From Gammaproteobacteria bacterium (lineage in GTDB: Bacteria; Pseudomonadota; Gammaproteobacteria; Competibacterales; Competibacteraceae), in NCBI GenBank assembly GCA_024235095.1, contig JACKNC010000003.1, positions 186,001 to 250,000 of the forward strand: a DNA stretch of 64,000 nt, in the 5' to 3' direction. Shown here piece by piece: positions 28,401 through 33,399 of this stretch; position 1 is the stretch's first letter; every line of letters begins with the position of its first letter. Position numbers and translations under genes: made by a program. Below the pieces are notes generated by a model. That model was not told the origin of the DNA. It searched no databases and saw nothing but the letters and a program-made list of their open reading frames with translations.

Positions 28401-31400
28401 TGGGCAATAACACCCGGCGGCGCGGATACAGCCGGTCAAATGCGCGCCAGTCAATAGTCACCCCGGAAACATACAGATGGCCCAGGATTTCCAGCAGCAC
28501 CCTCCATGCGTCCCCGTCGCCGAAGCGGATCATCAGCGCATCTGGTGCTGTCGACTCCAGCGCCAGTTCCGGTAAATCGCCCGCCAGCGTCAGCCGTAGC
28601 GCTTCTTCATCCGCCAGCCGCCCCGCCAGCGTCTCGGCAACCCAATGACCGATTCCTTCGCCCTGAATCTTCGCCGGACGGACTCCCCAAACGAACAGCA
28701 AGCGGCCCAGCGCCAGTTGCAGCCCGAATGCAAGAGCGCGTTCAGTCCCCTCCTTTAGCACTAGGGGCATTTTGCCAGTTCCCCCCTTTAACAAAGGGGG
28801 GTCAGGGGGGATTTTGTCAGGCGCAGGCTCCGCGAGTAAATCCGTCAGCAACCCGCCAGTCTGATCCAGAAAGATCGGGTCAAGCGCGCCGACCGCATCA
28901 GCAAAGACCGGTTGAGTGCGTTGCAATGCCTCCAGTCCGGTTAAATGGGGTAGATCGTTAGTGAACTGGAAAATGACCGGCGGTGTTTGACCAGGGCGAA
29001 CATGACTCCGTTGAATAGATTGCCCCATCTCTGACCCATTGGCCAAAGCCGCCAGCCGTTCGCGCATCTCGTCAGCCGTCGCCGCAATCAGCGCCGCCCG
29101 CTCGCCGAATACTTCACGACCTGTATTAGCTGTATAGCTGGCGTCAGCCAATGCATCGGGCAGCGCCGCTGCATAACGCCGCGCCAGATCCTGCAAGCTC
29201 TCGGCATTCCGGGCGGATAACGTCAACAAGTGAAGCGGTCGATCTGGCGGCGCTTCCCCGGCAACCACGCCTATATTGTTCAAGCGTTCCAACAGATGGC
29301 GCAACGATACCGTGGCCGATTCGTCACGGATCAGGGTATACAGCGCCGGACCCGTTGCGCCCTTTGCCTCCAATCCCTGTTCCACCGCATGAGTCAGGAT
29401 CGGATGGGGCGACAGTTCGACCAAGATTCCATCAGGCAGAGTAGCCACCGCCTGGGCGAAACACACCGGTTCGCGCAGATTGCGCCCCCAGTAATCGGCG
29501 TCGAAGGCGCGGCCAGGCAGGAGGGTGCCGGTCACCGTGGAGTAAACGGGAATGCGTTCGAAGCGTGGCCGTAATCCAGCCAGCGTCTCGACCAAACGCT
29601 GGCGCGGCGCTTCCATGGCCGGACTGTGATAGGCGATATTGACCCGGATGCGTTGACTGTTCACGCCCCGCTCCGCCCATGCGCCTATGACCGTTTCCAC
29701 CGCAGCAGCCGGTCCTGAAATCGTAACCATCGCTGGCGCATTTGCGCCCGCCACCACCACTTCAGGGTACGTCGCCAACGCGGCTTGGGCTTCCTCCCAG
29801 GTCAGTTCGACTTGCGCCATTGCGCCCTGACCGGCGACTTCGGCTTGCAAGCGGCTGCGGTGAAACACCACGCGCGCCGCATCGTCCAAGCTCAACGCCC
29901 CGGCGGCACAGGCGGCAGCGACTTCACCCAGGCTGTGGCCCACTACCGCATCGGGCGCATAACCCCAGGATGCCAACAGTCGGGTCAGGCTGATCTGCAC
30001 GGTGAACATCAGGCTCTGGGCAACCACTGTATCGCTCAGGCGCGACCCACCTGCATCCGCTATTAACTCATCCAGTACGCTCCAGGCATCGGTCAGGGCG
30101 CTAAAAGCAGCGTCGCACGCCTCCACGCTCGCGCGAAACGCCGGTTCGGTCGCCAGCAGATCGCGGCCCATGCCCAGCCACTGCGCGCCGTTACCGGAAT
30201 AAACGAAAATCAGCGGGCGATTTCTTTGGGCGGGAGGATGAGAAGAGTGAACCAGCGACTCCGCCCGCCATTCTTCCAGAACCACATGGGCATTGGTTCC
30301 CCCAAAACCGAAGGAGCTAACCCCCGCCAGGCCCGGTCGGTTAACGGTCAGCCAAGGTTCCGGGGCTGTGGGAACTCGTAGATTAAGCTGGGCAAAGTCA
30401 ATGTTCGGATTGGGCGAAAGAAAGTGCAGGCTGGGGGGAATCACTCGATGCTGCAAGGCCAGCGTGGCCTTGATCAAACCGGCGATCCCGGCGGCAGCTT
30501 CCAGGTGACCGATATTGGTCTTGGCCGAGCCGACGATCAGCGGTCGATCCGGGCCACGCGCCGCGCCCAGCACCGCACCGAGCGAGCCGGCTTCAATGGG
30601 ATCGCCCAACAACGTACCGGTGCCGTGCGCTTCCACATAATCGACTTCCGCTGGAGCAATTTGGGCGCGGGCGTAGGCGTCGCGCAACACTGCGCGCTGG
30701 GCGTCTGGGCTAGGCGCAGTCAGACCGTTGGAAGGACCGTCATTATTAATCGCGCTGCCGCGCACCAACGCCAGCACCGGATCGCCGTCCGCCAGCGCCC
30801 GAGACAGCGGTTTGAGCAACGCGACGCCCGCGCCTTCGCCACGCACATAACCATTGGCCCGCGCATCGAAGGCTTTAGAGCGGCCATCCGGCGCCATCGC
30901 GCCAAACTTGGTCATCGCCACTGTACTGTCCGGCATCAGAATCAGGTTGACGCCGCCGGCCAACGCCAAGGTGCTTTCGCCTTCGCGCAGGCTCTGGCAG
31001 GCCAGATGCACGGCGACCAGCGACGAAGAACAGGCGGTGTTGACCGTCAGGCTGGGACCGGTCAAGCCCAGCAGATAACTGACTCGGTTGGCGATAATAG
31101 CGGTGTCGCGCCCGGTAGCGGAATGCTGGGCAATCGCTTCCAGCCCGGCAGCGAGTTGACCATATTCCGACCACATCGCGCCCATGAAGACGCCGGTGCG
31201 ACTACCGGTCAGGCTTGAGGCGGGAATAGCGGCCCGCTCCAGCGCCTCCCAGACCAGCTCCAGCACCAAGCGTTGCTGCGGGTCGATCTCCAGCGCCTCG
31301 CGCGGCGAGATGCCGAAAAATTCAGTGTCAAACCCGTCGACCTGATCGAGAAACCCACCCCAGCGCGTCGCCATGCGACCCGGCGCATCGGGATCGGAGT

Positions 31401-31824
31401 CGTAAAGGGCGGCGACGTTCCAGCGGTTGTCCGGCATGGGACCGACTGCATCCACGCCATTCAACAGTAACCGCCAGAAAGCCTCTGGATCAGCCGCGCC
31501 GGGCAAGCGACAGGCGATGCCAATAATAGCGATGAGTTCCGTATCAGGCAGCCGGCGCATCGCTGTCGTTTCCTGCACGTCAGCGCTGCCAGTCAGGAAG
31601 CGAGCCAGTCGAGTTGCAGTCGGGTGATCCCAGACCAGTGTCGCGGGCAACGGACGATCCAGTTCCGCTGCGAAACGGGCGATCAGACCGACCGCCAGGC
31701 GCGAACTCAGTCCGTAACGACTGAATCGCTCATTGGGATCAATGCTGGCAGGGTCAATGCCCAGCGTTTCCGCCAGCATTTGAATGATGTGCGCGGTGGC
31801 GTCCTGATCGAAGTCAGCGGTCAT
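16405..31824 (-). CDS. type I PKS, loading ACP and modules 1-3
   Basis: 5139 aa, starting 7 bp after the thioesterase stop. Loading ACP 10-85 (S41 in YGLSSRL). M1: KS 95-520 (C265, H400, H440); AT 537-850 (S631 in GHSLGE; IAYHS specificity motif, extender unclear); second decayed AT about 948-1150 lacking GHSxG; MT about 1290-1535 (IEIGAGTGG at 1369); KR to 1960 (cofactor loop MIGGLGVLG, Tyr1870); ACP S2025. M2: KS 2083-2503 (C2254, H2389, H2427); no AT, only PFRRKRYWLDW (2521-2531); KR with Tyr2870; ACP S3029. M3: KS 3116-3526 (C3278, H3413, H3451); AT 3545-3953 (S3704, HAFH 3804, malonyl type); DH region 3960-4230, degenerate (LADSGH where LADH is expected); ER 4440-4710 (VHAAGSGVG); KR with Tyr4898; ACP S5049; C-terminal docking helix. 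The N-terminal ACP implies a starter supplied in trans. Seven interdomain linkers carry in-frame palindromic repeats. Product unknown. Confidence 0.95.
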   Translation of the reverse strand: MTADFDQDATAHIIQMLAETLGIDPASIDPNERFSRYGLSSRLAVGLIARFAAELDRPLPATLVWDHPTATRLARFLTGSADVQETTAMRRLPDTELIAIIGIACRLPGAADPEAFWRLLLNGVDAVGPMPDNRWNVAALYDSDPDAPGRMATRWGGFLDQVDGFDTEFFGISPREALEIDPQQRLVLELVWEALERAAIPASSLTGSRTGVFMGAMWSEYGQLAAGLEAIAQHSATGRDTAIIANRVSYLLGLTGPSLTVNTACSSSLVAVHLACQSLREGESTLALAGGVNLILMPDSTVAMTKFGAMAPDGRSKAFDARANGYVRGEGAGVALLKPLSRALADGDPVLALVRGSAINNDGPSNGLTAPSPDAQRAVLRDAYARAQIAPAEVDYVEAHGTGTLLGDPIEAGSLGAVLGAARGPDRPLIVGSAKTNIGHLEAAAGIAGLIKATLALQHRVIPPSLHFLSPNPNIDFAQLNLRVPTAPEPWLTVNRPGLAGVSSFGFGGTNAHVVLEEWRAESLVHSSHPPAQRNRPLIFVYSGNGAQWLGMGRDLLATEPAFRASVEACDAAFSALTDAWSVLDELIADAGGSRLSDTVVAQSLMFTVQISLTRLLASWGYAPDAVVGHSLGEVAAACAAGALSLDDAARVVFHRSRLQAEVAGQGAMAQVELTWEEAQAALATYPEVVVAGANAPAMVTISGPAAAVETVIGAWAERGVNSQRIRVNIAYHSPAMEAPRQRLVETLAGLRPRFERIPVYSTVTGTLLPGRAFDADYWGRNLREPVCFAQAVATLPDGILVELSPHPILTHAVEQGLEAKGATGPALYTLIRDESATVSLRHLLERLNNIGVVAGEAPPDRPLHLLTLSARNAESLQDLARRYAAALPDALADASYTANTGREVFGERAALIAATADEMRERLAALANGSEMGQSIQRSHVRPGQTPPVIFQFTNDLPHLTGLEALQRTQPVFADAVGALDPIFLDQTGGLLTDLLAEPAPDKIPPDPPLLKGGTGKMPLVLKEGTERALAFGLQLALGRLLFVWGVRPAKIQGEGIGHWVAETLAGRLADEEALRLTLAGDLPELALESTAPDALMIRFGDGDAWRVLLEILGHLYVSGVTIDWRAFDRLYPRRRVLLPTYPFQRVRYWPTPPVSKPAASWLYELAWTPVAPFRVDLPDPGEIVAALPAPVFTAKRGLALPALLDQLAVAYAAHALAAVPEPAVEPAFRSRQLAALRGLATQATSVSVHLPPLKKGGRGELHTGDRAKIPPNPPLAKGGTERLPTTLVEDIATRYPESADELALIRRAGEALSEVLAGRVDPLNVLFPDGSMDWVQPVYERSPFARVTVGWVETVFATVAPRISSVIEIGAGTGGATVRVLPSLPESGRYLFTDVSPAFLDRAQERFSAHPGFATARLDIERPPAEQGVTAAFDVALAVNVLHATRDLRTTLAHVRGLLRHGGWLVLVEVTGAPGWLDLVFGMLEGWWRFADSDLREASALLPVERWRELLAKAGFDAISAISDGDRQSLILARAGVVPGQRLLLGNPSFAAELAERLQAAGMPIEVAESIPAEGSWRETWILDDEETPVAACRRLATLFADPRLGRLRLVETPVADHAVLQAVRRGWALAAGLADPARWGGTLRGADPERIAEALLAYSEVSAHLPPFVKGGGGGFRSDDGVTIPPNPSFTKGGTEYEELLDVSSAEPQGLRLRSLTALDNGLPVRADATYLMIGGLGVLGMRFARWLVERGVRHLALVGRRPPSAEAASAIAALKAAGVQVWTFAADIADLDAMRQVMASLARQAPPLAGIIHAAGTATDDPAEALAVKLDGVRILDQVTAEAAPELFLLFSSAAGVWGAKGKEAYAAANAALDAFAAERRSRGLPALSIAWGRFTERGLLSIAEDAALAEMGLEAMEPKSAFDLAWRLTGGERPHAVIAKVDWPRFRIVYEARGHRPLLDELPRAEITPALVTPRPAPLVGESKEDVFDQVRRLVAETLGHADPKTVAPDRGFFELGLDSLMAVRLRRRLEEALGRSIPAAALFSHPTVAALTDWLAPSAAPPTPPETLAISSRVDASIAVIGIGCRFPGGVVDPDGFTRLLFEGRDAVTEVPPMRWDWREWFSENADTPGFMVSRWGGFLEDIDQFDAAFFNIPPKEAAYMDPQQRLLLEVAHEAVERAGLSQERLTGTRTGVFVGITSNDYAALARRGPPEHLEAQAITGQPNNTAAGRIAFALGLNGPAIALDTACSSSLVALHLACQSLRSGECSLALAGGVNLVLAPETSVILSRAGMLSPTGRCRTFDAGADGFVRAEGCGVVVLKPLSAALADDDPILAVVRGSAINHDGRASGFTVPNGRAQEQVIRAALADAGLKPAQIGYAEAHGTGTALGDPIEAHALEAALGENRTTPLYVGSVKTNIGHAESAAGIAGFIKTVLALAMEQIPANLHFNRLNPHIRLDGLPLVVPTVTTPWPVIEGRRIAGVSSFGASGTNVHVIVEAPPLPAPLSELNRPTTPFRRKRYWLDWMDTRRQRDGARDPSADWVYRIEWEGREGLSADPESLLEPTPAGLLWWAGLDAQPDTIPALCEALKQFVESAEAPVWVITRGAVSIDSASTTHPAGAALWGLGRILALSHAEYWGGLIDLDPAADPAQDRAMLAAFLADPQGEDQVVLRKIPLNPPFSKGGTASQISNLSFSKGGTVYQIYAPRLARWSAPLPESGPIRPDRTCLITGGLGGLGLALAGYLAETGARYLALIGRRPPKDEAAKIIAGLESRGVTVAVFAADVADTGRMAEIAAHIEKNLPPVTYIFHAAGVKNGDFATVLRPKLAGAQVLHDLSRNWPVEEFVLFSSAAAVWGDRRLDAYAAANAALDGFAHWRRAQGLPALSINWGRFDVRGMLDAEGAALLDRMGLDPIPTNLAFATMRRLAAIDQPQATIAAVRWPVFKPIYEGQRPRPLLARLGSTPAAASTAAPAVAEKSAEVGKLTLPWVLARLRERVAEILGVDQPEELDVERGFFALGLDSFGIVDLRRRLETEFGVTLPASVLFEAPSIAALAARLAPGSAPSSLNLSPTIQSPPLTKGGEGGFWPQRPHEIPPDPPFTKGGDVSCIEPIAIVGLGLRLPGGVHDLASLESLLVAGIEAVGDQPAERWVGSLPADPARRRGGFLTGIDCFDADFFGISPREAARIDPQHRLLLEVAWEALQHAGWSPPMLAGSRTGVFVGITGTEYATLAAHGGPDAHAVGGQFLNVAAGRISHTLGLTGPSLAVDTACSSSAMAVHLACQALRSGECDTALAGGVNLMLMPETTEMLIQARMLAADGRCKTFDAAADGYVRAEGCGLVVLKPLAQAEADGDRVFAVIRGTAANHDGTSSGFTVPNGAAQKAVMRAALAQAHIDPVCVSYVEAHGTGTSLGDPVELHALDAVYGGGRARPLWVGSIKTLIGHAEAAAGIAGLLKLIASLHLECIPPHLNFKRLNPHIQVSTERVTVAAEGAPWEPIKGRRLAGLSAFGASGTNVHLIVEAPPSPLAPVPESDGSRLLILSARRASDLDRLAKDVLAAPDWRQACQEAVLTRDGLPHRLTVVATDSDELRRKLATAPRSRAGQPRIAFLFTGQGSQYPGMGRILYEREPVFREALDRCAEIARGRLARPLPSLLFDANRPLVATEHVQPALFALGYALAELWRHWGVEPIAVLGHSVGEITAACVAGAMTLEDAMTLIIERGRLMGALPAGGAMAAVLAPETDITQALAKAEGRVVVAARNGPTNLVLSGDETVLEAVLAELTAHGVESRPLMVSHAFHSPRLDPMLDDLEQTAGRIRFEPARIPVTANLDGQARTRFDAAYWRAQARNAVAFAEGMATLAELGCDTFIEIGPQPVLCGLGRACREDGAWMPSLRRGEDEQRTLLEAAGTAWRLGAPIHWRRALRITPRESAPLPPYPFRRTRHWLEKIPDHAVSPRTRWFGARLDSPAFNGTIYSDRLRPEDVPGLADSGHLVHVGLHLAFLAAALNQANAGPVQIDDAAFPRALTLDAPHDLQIVREPEGCVTLFARSGEGGWVEHFQASVMVGSSSQIPAIDLESVRNRCGQAAAQQDFYADLEARGFPLGSNLRRIERLWRQPGEALAQLSAPAVDEPLAFGLPAALIEAGVQLPIAACPERTGAYMLIGWRRFTRTVSAYRPGAWIRATASASADGSRLDADITLCADDGETLARIEGAILARIDPAALPFNTHVRSSPAEQPHPALPWIGELVWEPTPTTESTPATCRLLATGSETETLATRLMTDRPERFGASGTVTALLMETDPAIEPAALAHVLTAMHSRPSAARLFLITRGVWTPGADVQAVAKGGAGLWGLAQAVRAERADLVVRNVDLDPTMDLLPALLAELADNGSETASAWRNGQRFATRLQPRQPLESPTAPMRLIYSPRPEGEGLGVRAVPLERRAPGPGEVEIAVIAAAPNFRDLLVIHDRFPATPGLGADCAGRIATVGPEVADFAPGDPVIAYVPNGQGSLATHVTLPARLTRPKPAPLSFTAAAAVPVAYLTAWHGLIERAQLKAGETVLVHAAGSGVGLAAIAIARLIGARVLATASPAKQANLVALGIPIIGSSRDGAFAAAARQATEGRGVDVAIGAFDVLALAARESLADSGRLIDLTRRGEPGEIDLDHLATQEPDAFARLFDAVTEALDDGRLPPLPHETVSWNKSVQFPPLKKGETEQLPQLFHRQIQGRTPGRVCLRLAEEPPLALTGTWLVTGASGAIGVVLAQHLAARGARHLVLLDRVAPPSERLAALNAQGVEALPAVLDITDESAMTALFAQVRAEWPPLTGIVHTAAITDDAPLAELNAERFAQVFRPKVEGARLLDRLSRGFPVRIFALFSSVVSVLPSARQGAYAAANAALDHLARQRRALGLPATSIHWGPWAMGIGHSMGQRAEAVWRSWGVQPLTEAAGLALFDDLMSGDSDPIALDIDWRRYLVQMGDPPPWLSAIEESDSKLRTSGESQLPLTPETLRALIQDTVARVLGHAESAAIESDRPFSEQGLDSLMATELAATLSTALGIRLPGTLVYNYPTLDALAAHLLTRITPTAPPPEADVTINAAHPQAAEELEEGADDLLNQLEDKLASIDRMLEQNR
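17665..17690. repeat. type 1 palindromic repeat (ER-KR linker, M3)
   Basis: CCCCCTTTTTCAAAGGGGGG, encoding PPLKKGE (residues 4714-4720) between ER and KR of module 3. Confidence 0.85.
18498..18535. repeat. type 2 palindromic repeat (before ER, M3)
   Basis: CCCTCACCCCCAACCCCTCT followed by CCCTCCGGGCGAGGGGAG. In frame it reads SPRPEGEGLGVR (4431-4442), directly before the ER domain begins. Confidence 0.85.
22491..22581. repeat. type 1 palindromic repeats, two units (M2-M3 linker)
   Basis: CCCCCCTTTTGTAAAAGGGGGG and CCCCCCTTTGTCAAAGGGGGG, each with the conserved G-rich flank. In frame: PPLTKGGEGG and IPPDPPFTKGG (3083-3111), between ACP2 and KS3. Confidence 0.9.
23709..23786. repeat. type 1 palindromic repeats, two units (M2 KR linker)
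   Basis: A decayed unit (23709-23731) and a full unit (23751-23786). In frame: IPLNPPFSKGG and LSFSKGG (2681-2705), between the KR structural and catalytic subdomains of module 2. Confidence 0.9.
26732..26823. repeat. type 1 palindromic repeats, two units (M1 KR linker)
   Basis: Units at 26732-26767 and 26789-26823. In frame: LPPFVKGGGGG and IPPNPSFTKGG (1668-1697), between the two KR subdomains of module 1. Confidence 0.9.
27980..28071. repeat. type 1 palindromic repeats, two units (before MT, M1)
   Basis: Units at 27980-28018 and 28038-28071. In frame: LPPLKKGGRGE and IPPNPPLAKGG (1252-1281), just before the methyltransferase domain of module 1. Confidence 0.9.
28420..28983 (-). other. 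decayed second AT domain (M1)
   Basis: Residues about 948-1135 of the large PKS. They follow a KS-AT type linker (LLTLSARNAESLQDLARRY) and align in outline with the AT of M3. VIFQFTNDLPHL stands for the FLFTGQGSQYPGM strand, LALGRLLFVWGVRP stands for LAELWRHWGVEP, and the nucleophile elbow GHSVGE has become GEGIGHW. The catalytic Ser and the whole C-terminal half with the HAFH region are missing, yet the post-AT linker LLPTYPFQRVRYW (1139-1151) is intact. It cannot be catalytic. Confidence 0.8.
28745..28815. repeat. type 1 palindromic repeats inside the decayed AT (M1)
   Basis: One decayed unit (28745-28771) and one full unit (28778-28815), giving IPPDPPLLKGG and MPLVLKEG (1005-1026) in the middle of the second AT-like region. 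This is where the AT catalytic half is broken up. Confidence 0.85.
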
Positions 31825-31831
31825 ATCCGGC

Positions 31832-32584
31832 TCAGGTTAGCCACGGTCGCTGGTTCAATTCACCGGCCAAATGCGGCAAAAAGCTGTCTCGCTGCTCATG
31901 CAAATAGAAATGTCCGCCTGGGAAACAGCGCAGATCAAAAGCGCCGGTCGTTAACGCTCGCCAGGCTTCCAGGTCATCCGATGAGGTTTGGGGATCGTCT
32001 TGCCCGCCATAAGCAGCAATCGGTACGTCAAGCACCGGTTCCTGCTTAAAGTCATGTCGCTCCAGCATCGTCAAATCAGCGCGCAGGATCGGCAAAAATA
32101 ACGCCAATAGCTCCGGTTCCGCCAGAATAACGGCAGGCAATCCGGCAAAGCGGCGCTTCAGTTCGGCAATAAACTGAGCGTCAGGAAGCGGATGCAGCGG
32201 CGGTTCCCGGTTAGGCCGCGTGGGCGCGCGCCGTCCAGACGCATAAATCCGCACTGGCATTGGCAGTCCCCGCTGCTGCAACTCCCGTGCGGCTTCATAA
32301 GCCACAATAGCGCCCATGCTATGGCCAAAGAAAGCAAACGGTCGATCCAGTCGGGGCGCTAATTCATCGACGAGACGCTGCTGCAAAATCGCAAAATCCG
32401 TAATCAGTGGTTCGGACAGACGGCCTTCCCGGCCAGGGAGCTGGATTGCCCATATCTCGACTCCCTCCAGTTTTGCGCCCCAGGGATGGAAAGCAGAGGC
32501 CGCTCCACCGGCGTGAGCGAAGCAAAACAAACAAAGATCTGCATGAGGTTTGGGTTTAGATCGGACAAACCAGGGGCTGCTCAT
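31832..32584 (-). CDS. type II thioesterase
   Basis: 250-aa alpha/beta hydrolase of the type II thioesterase family (GrsT/RifR-like) that removes stalled or wrong acyl groups from carrier proteins. Catalytic triad visible: Ser89 in GHSMG, Asp196/197 in GGQDD and His225 in FPGGHFYL; the N-terminus LFCFAHAGGAAS is the family oxyanion-hole region. It lies 7 bp upstream of the large PKS gene on the same strand and is probably co-transcribed. Because no PKS protein ends in a release domain, it may also perform release; that is inference. The ATG at 32584 has no strong ribosome-binding site. Confidence 0.92.
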   Translation of the reverse strand: MSSPWFVRSKPKPHADLCLFCFAHAGGAASAFHPWGAKLEGVEIWAIQLPGREGRLSEPLITDFAILQQRLVDELAPRLDRPFAFFGHSMGAIVAYEAARELQQRGLPMPVRIYASGRRAPTRPNREPPLHPLPDAQFIAELKRRFAGLPAVILAEPELLALFLPILRADLTMLERHDFKQEPVLDVPIAAYGGQDDPQTSSDDLEAWRALTTGAFDLRCFPGGHFYLHEQRDSFLPHLAGELNQRPWLT

Positions 32585-32682
32585 GAGTGTTTTAATTTCA
32601 AAAATTCATTAATGAACCAGGCGCTGTGGCTTGGCGTATCCGATAATCTTACTTCATCCTTCTCAAAGTAGTTTGACCAGAG

Positions 32683-32736
32683 TGTAGCCCAGATGGAGCG
32701 TAGCGAAATCCGGGAAAACCCTGCATCCAGGCTACA
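32683..32736. repeat. GTAGCCC-type dispersed palindrome
   Basis: TGTAGCCCAGATG...CATCCAGGCTACA, an imperfect inverted repeat. A second member lies at 42966-43031. Such GTAGCCCGGATG elements are widely dispersed in proteobacterial intergenic regions. This copy lies between folA and the thioesterase gene. Confidence 0.75.
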
Positions 32737-32755
32737 GAAGCCTTTGTACAGCTTC

Positions 32756-33283
32756 TTAGCTATTGCTTGAGGGCCTGCTTGCAGGCGAAGACGCCAATCG
32801 CTCCCAACGCTGAAAGCGGTAAGGCCAGGCATGATCGGCGTCGGCAGGATGCGTTTCCTCCCATTCCAGTCGCCAACGCTCTGGGTTCCATCCCGGAAAC
32901 CAGGCGTCGCCGGGGAGATCGGTTTCAATCCGGGTCAAATACAGCCGGTTGGCCAACGGCAAGGTTTGCGCATAGAGCGCCGCGCCGCCGATGACCATGA
33001 TTTCTGGAACTGGACCAGCGGCAATCACCGCCTCATCCAGGGCATGGACTACGGTGCAACCGAGCGCCGCGTAGTCGGGATCATGGGTCAAAACTATCAT
33101 GCGTCGGCCTGGCAACGGCTGGCCAATGGATTCCCAAGTGCGCCGGCCCATGAGCAGGGGTTTGCCCATGGTGATTTGCTTGAAGAAACGTAAATCCGCC
33201 GGCAACCGCCAGGGCAGGCGGTTGCCATGCCCAATCACCTCGTTTCGGGTCAGCGCGGCGATCAACGTGAGTTGCGTAGTCAT
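32756..33283 (-). CDS. folA: dihydrofolate reductase
   Basis: 175-aa DHFR that reduces dihydrofolate to tetrahydrofolate with NADPH. Family signatures: IAALTRNEVIGHGNRLPWRLPADLRFFK at the N-terminus (substrate and cofactor loops), LLMGRRTWESIG, and the C-terminal EIMVIGGAALYAQTLP with the conserved GG pair. I choose the ATG at 33283 (MTTQLTLIAAL) because AAGGAG lies just upstream; a start 21 bp earlier adds a non-conserved extension. It is upstream of the thioesterase on the same strand with a 171-bp gap, so co-transcription with the PKS genes is possible but not required. Confidence 0.95.
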   Translation of the reverse strand: MTTQLTLIAALTRNEVIGHGNRLPWRLPADLRFFKQITMGKPLLMGRRTWESIGQPLPGRRMIVLTHDPDYAALGCTVVHALDEAVIAAGPVPEIMVIGGAALYAQTLPLANRLYLTRIETDLPGDAWFPGWNPERWRLEWEETHPADADHAWPYRFQRWERLASSPASRPSSNS

Positions 33284-33309
33284 TTTTCTCCTTGTTCCAT
33301 CCATGTCTA

Positions 33310-33338
33310 TTGAGAATCATGGACGAAGTCATCACAAT
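33310..33338 (+). promoter_or_regulatory. possible potF promoter
   Basis: TTGAGA (33310-33315) and CACAAT (33333-33338) separated by 17 bp, 62 bp ahead of the potF start. The -10 match is weak. Confidence 0.3.
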
Positions 33339-33399
33339 GTTTTAATTCTAATCGAATATCCTCACTGATCTCGTTTCGGCTTCCGGGAGAACGTTTGCA

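Noticed and set aside
6604..31800. Many long open frames on the plus strand opposite the PKS genes
   Set aside because: They are antisense shadows of GC-rich coding DNA with no family similarity and no start signals.
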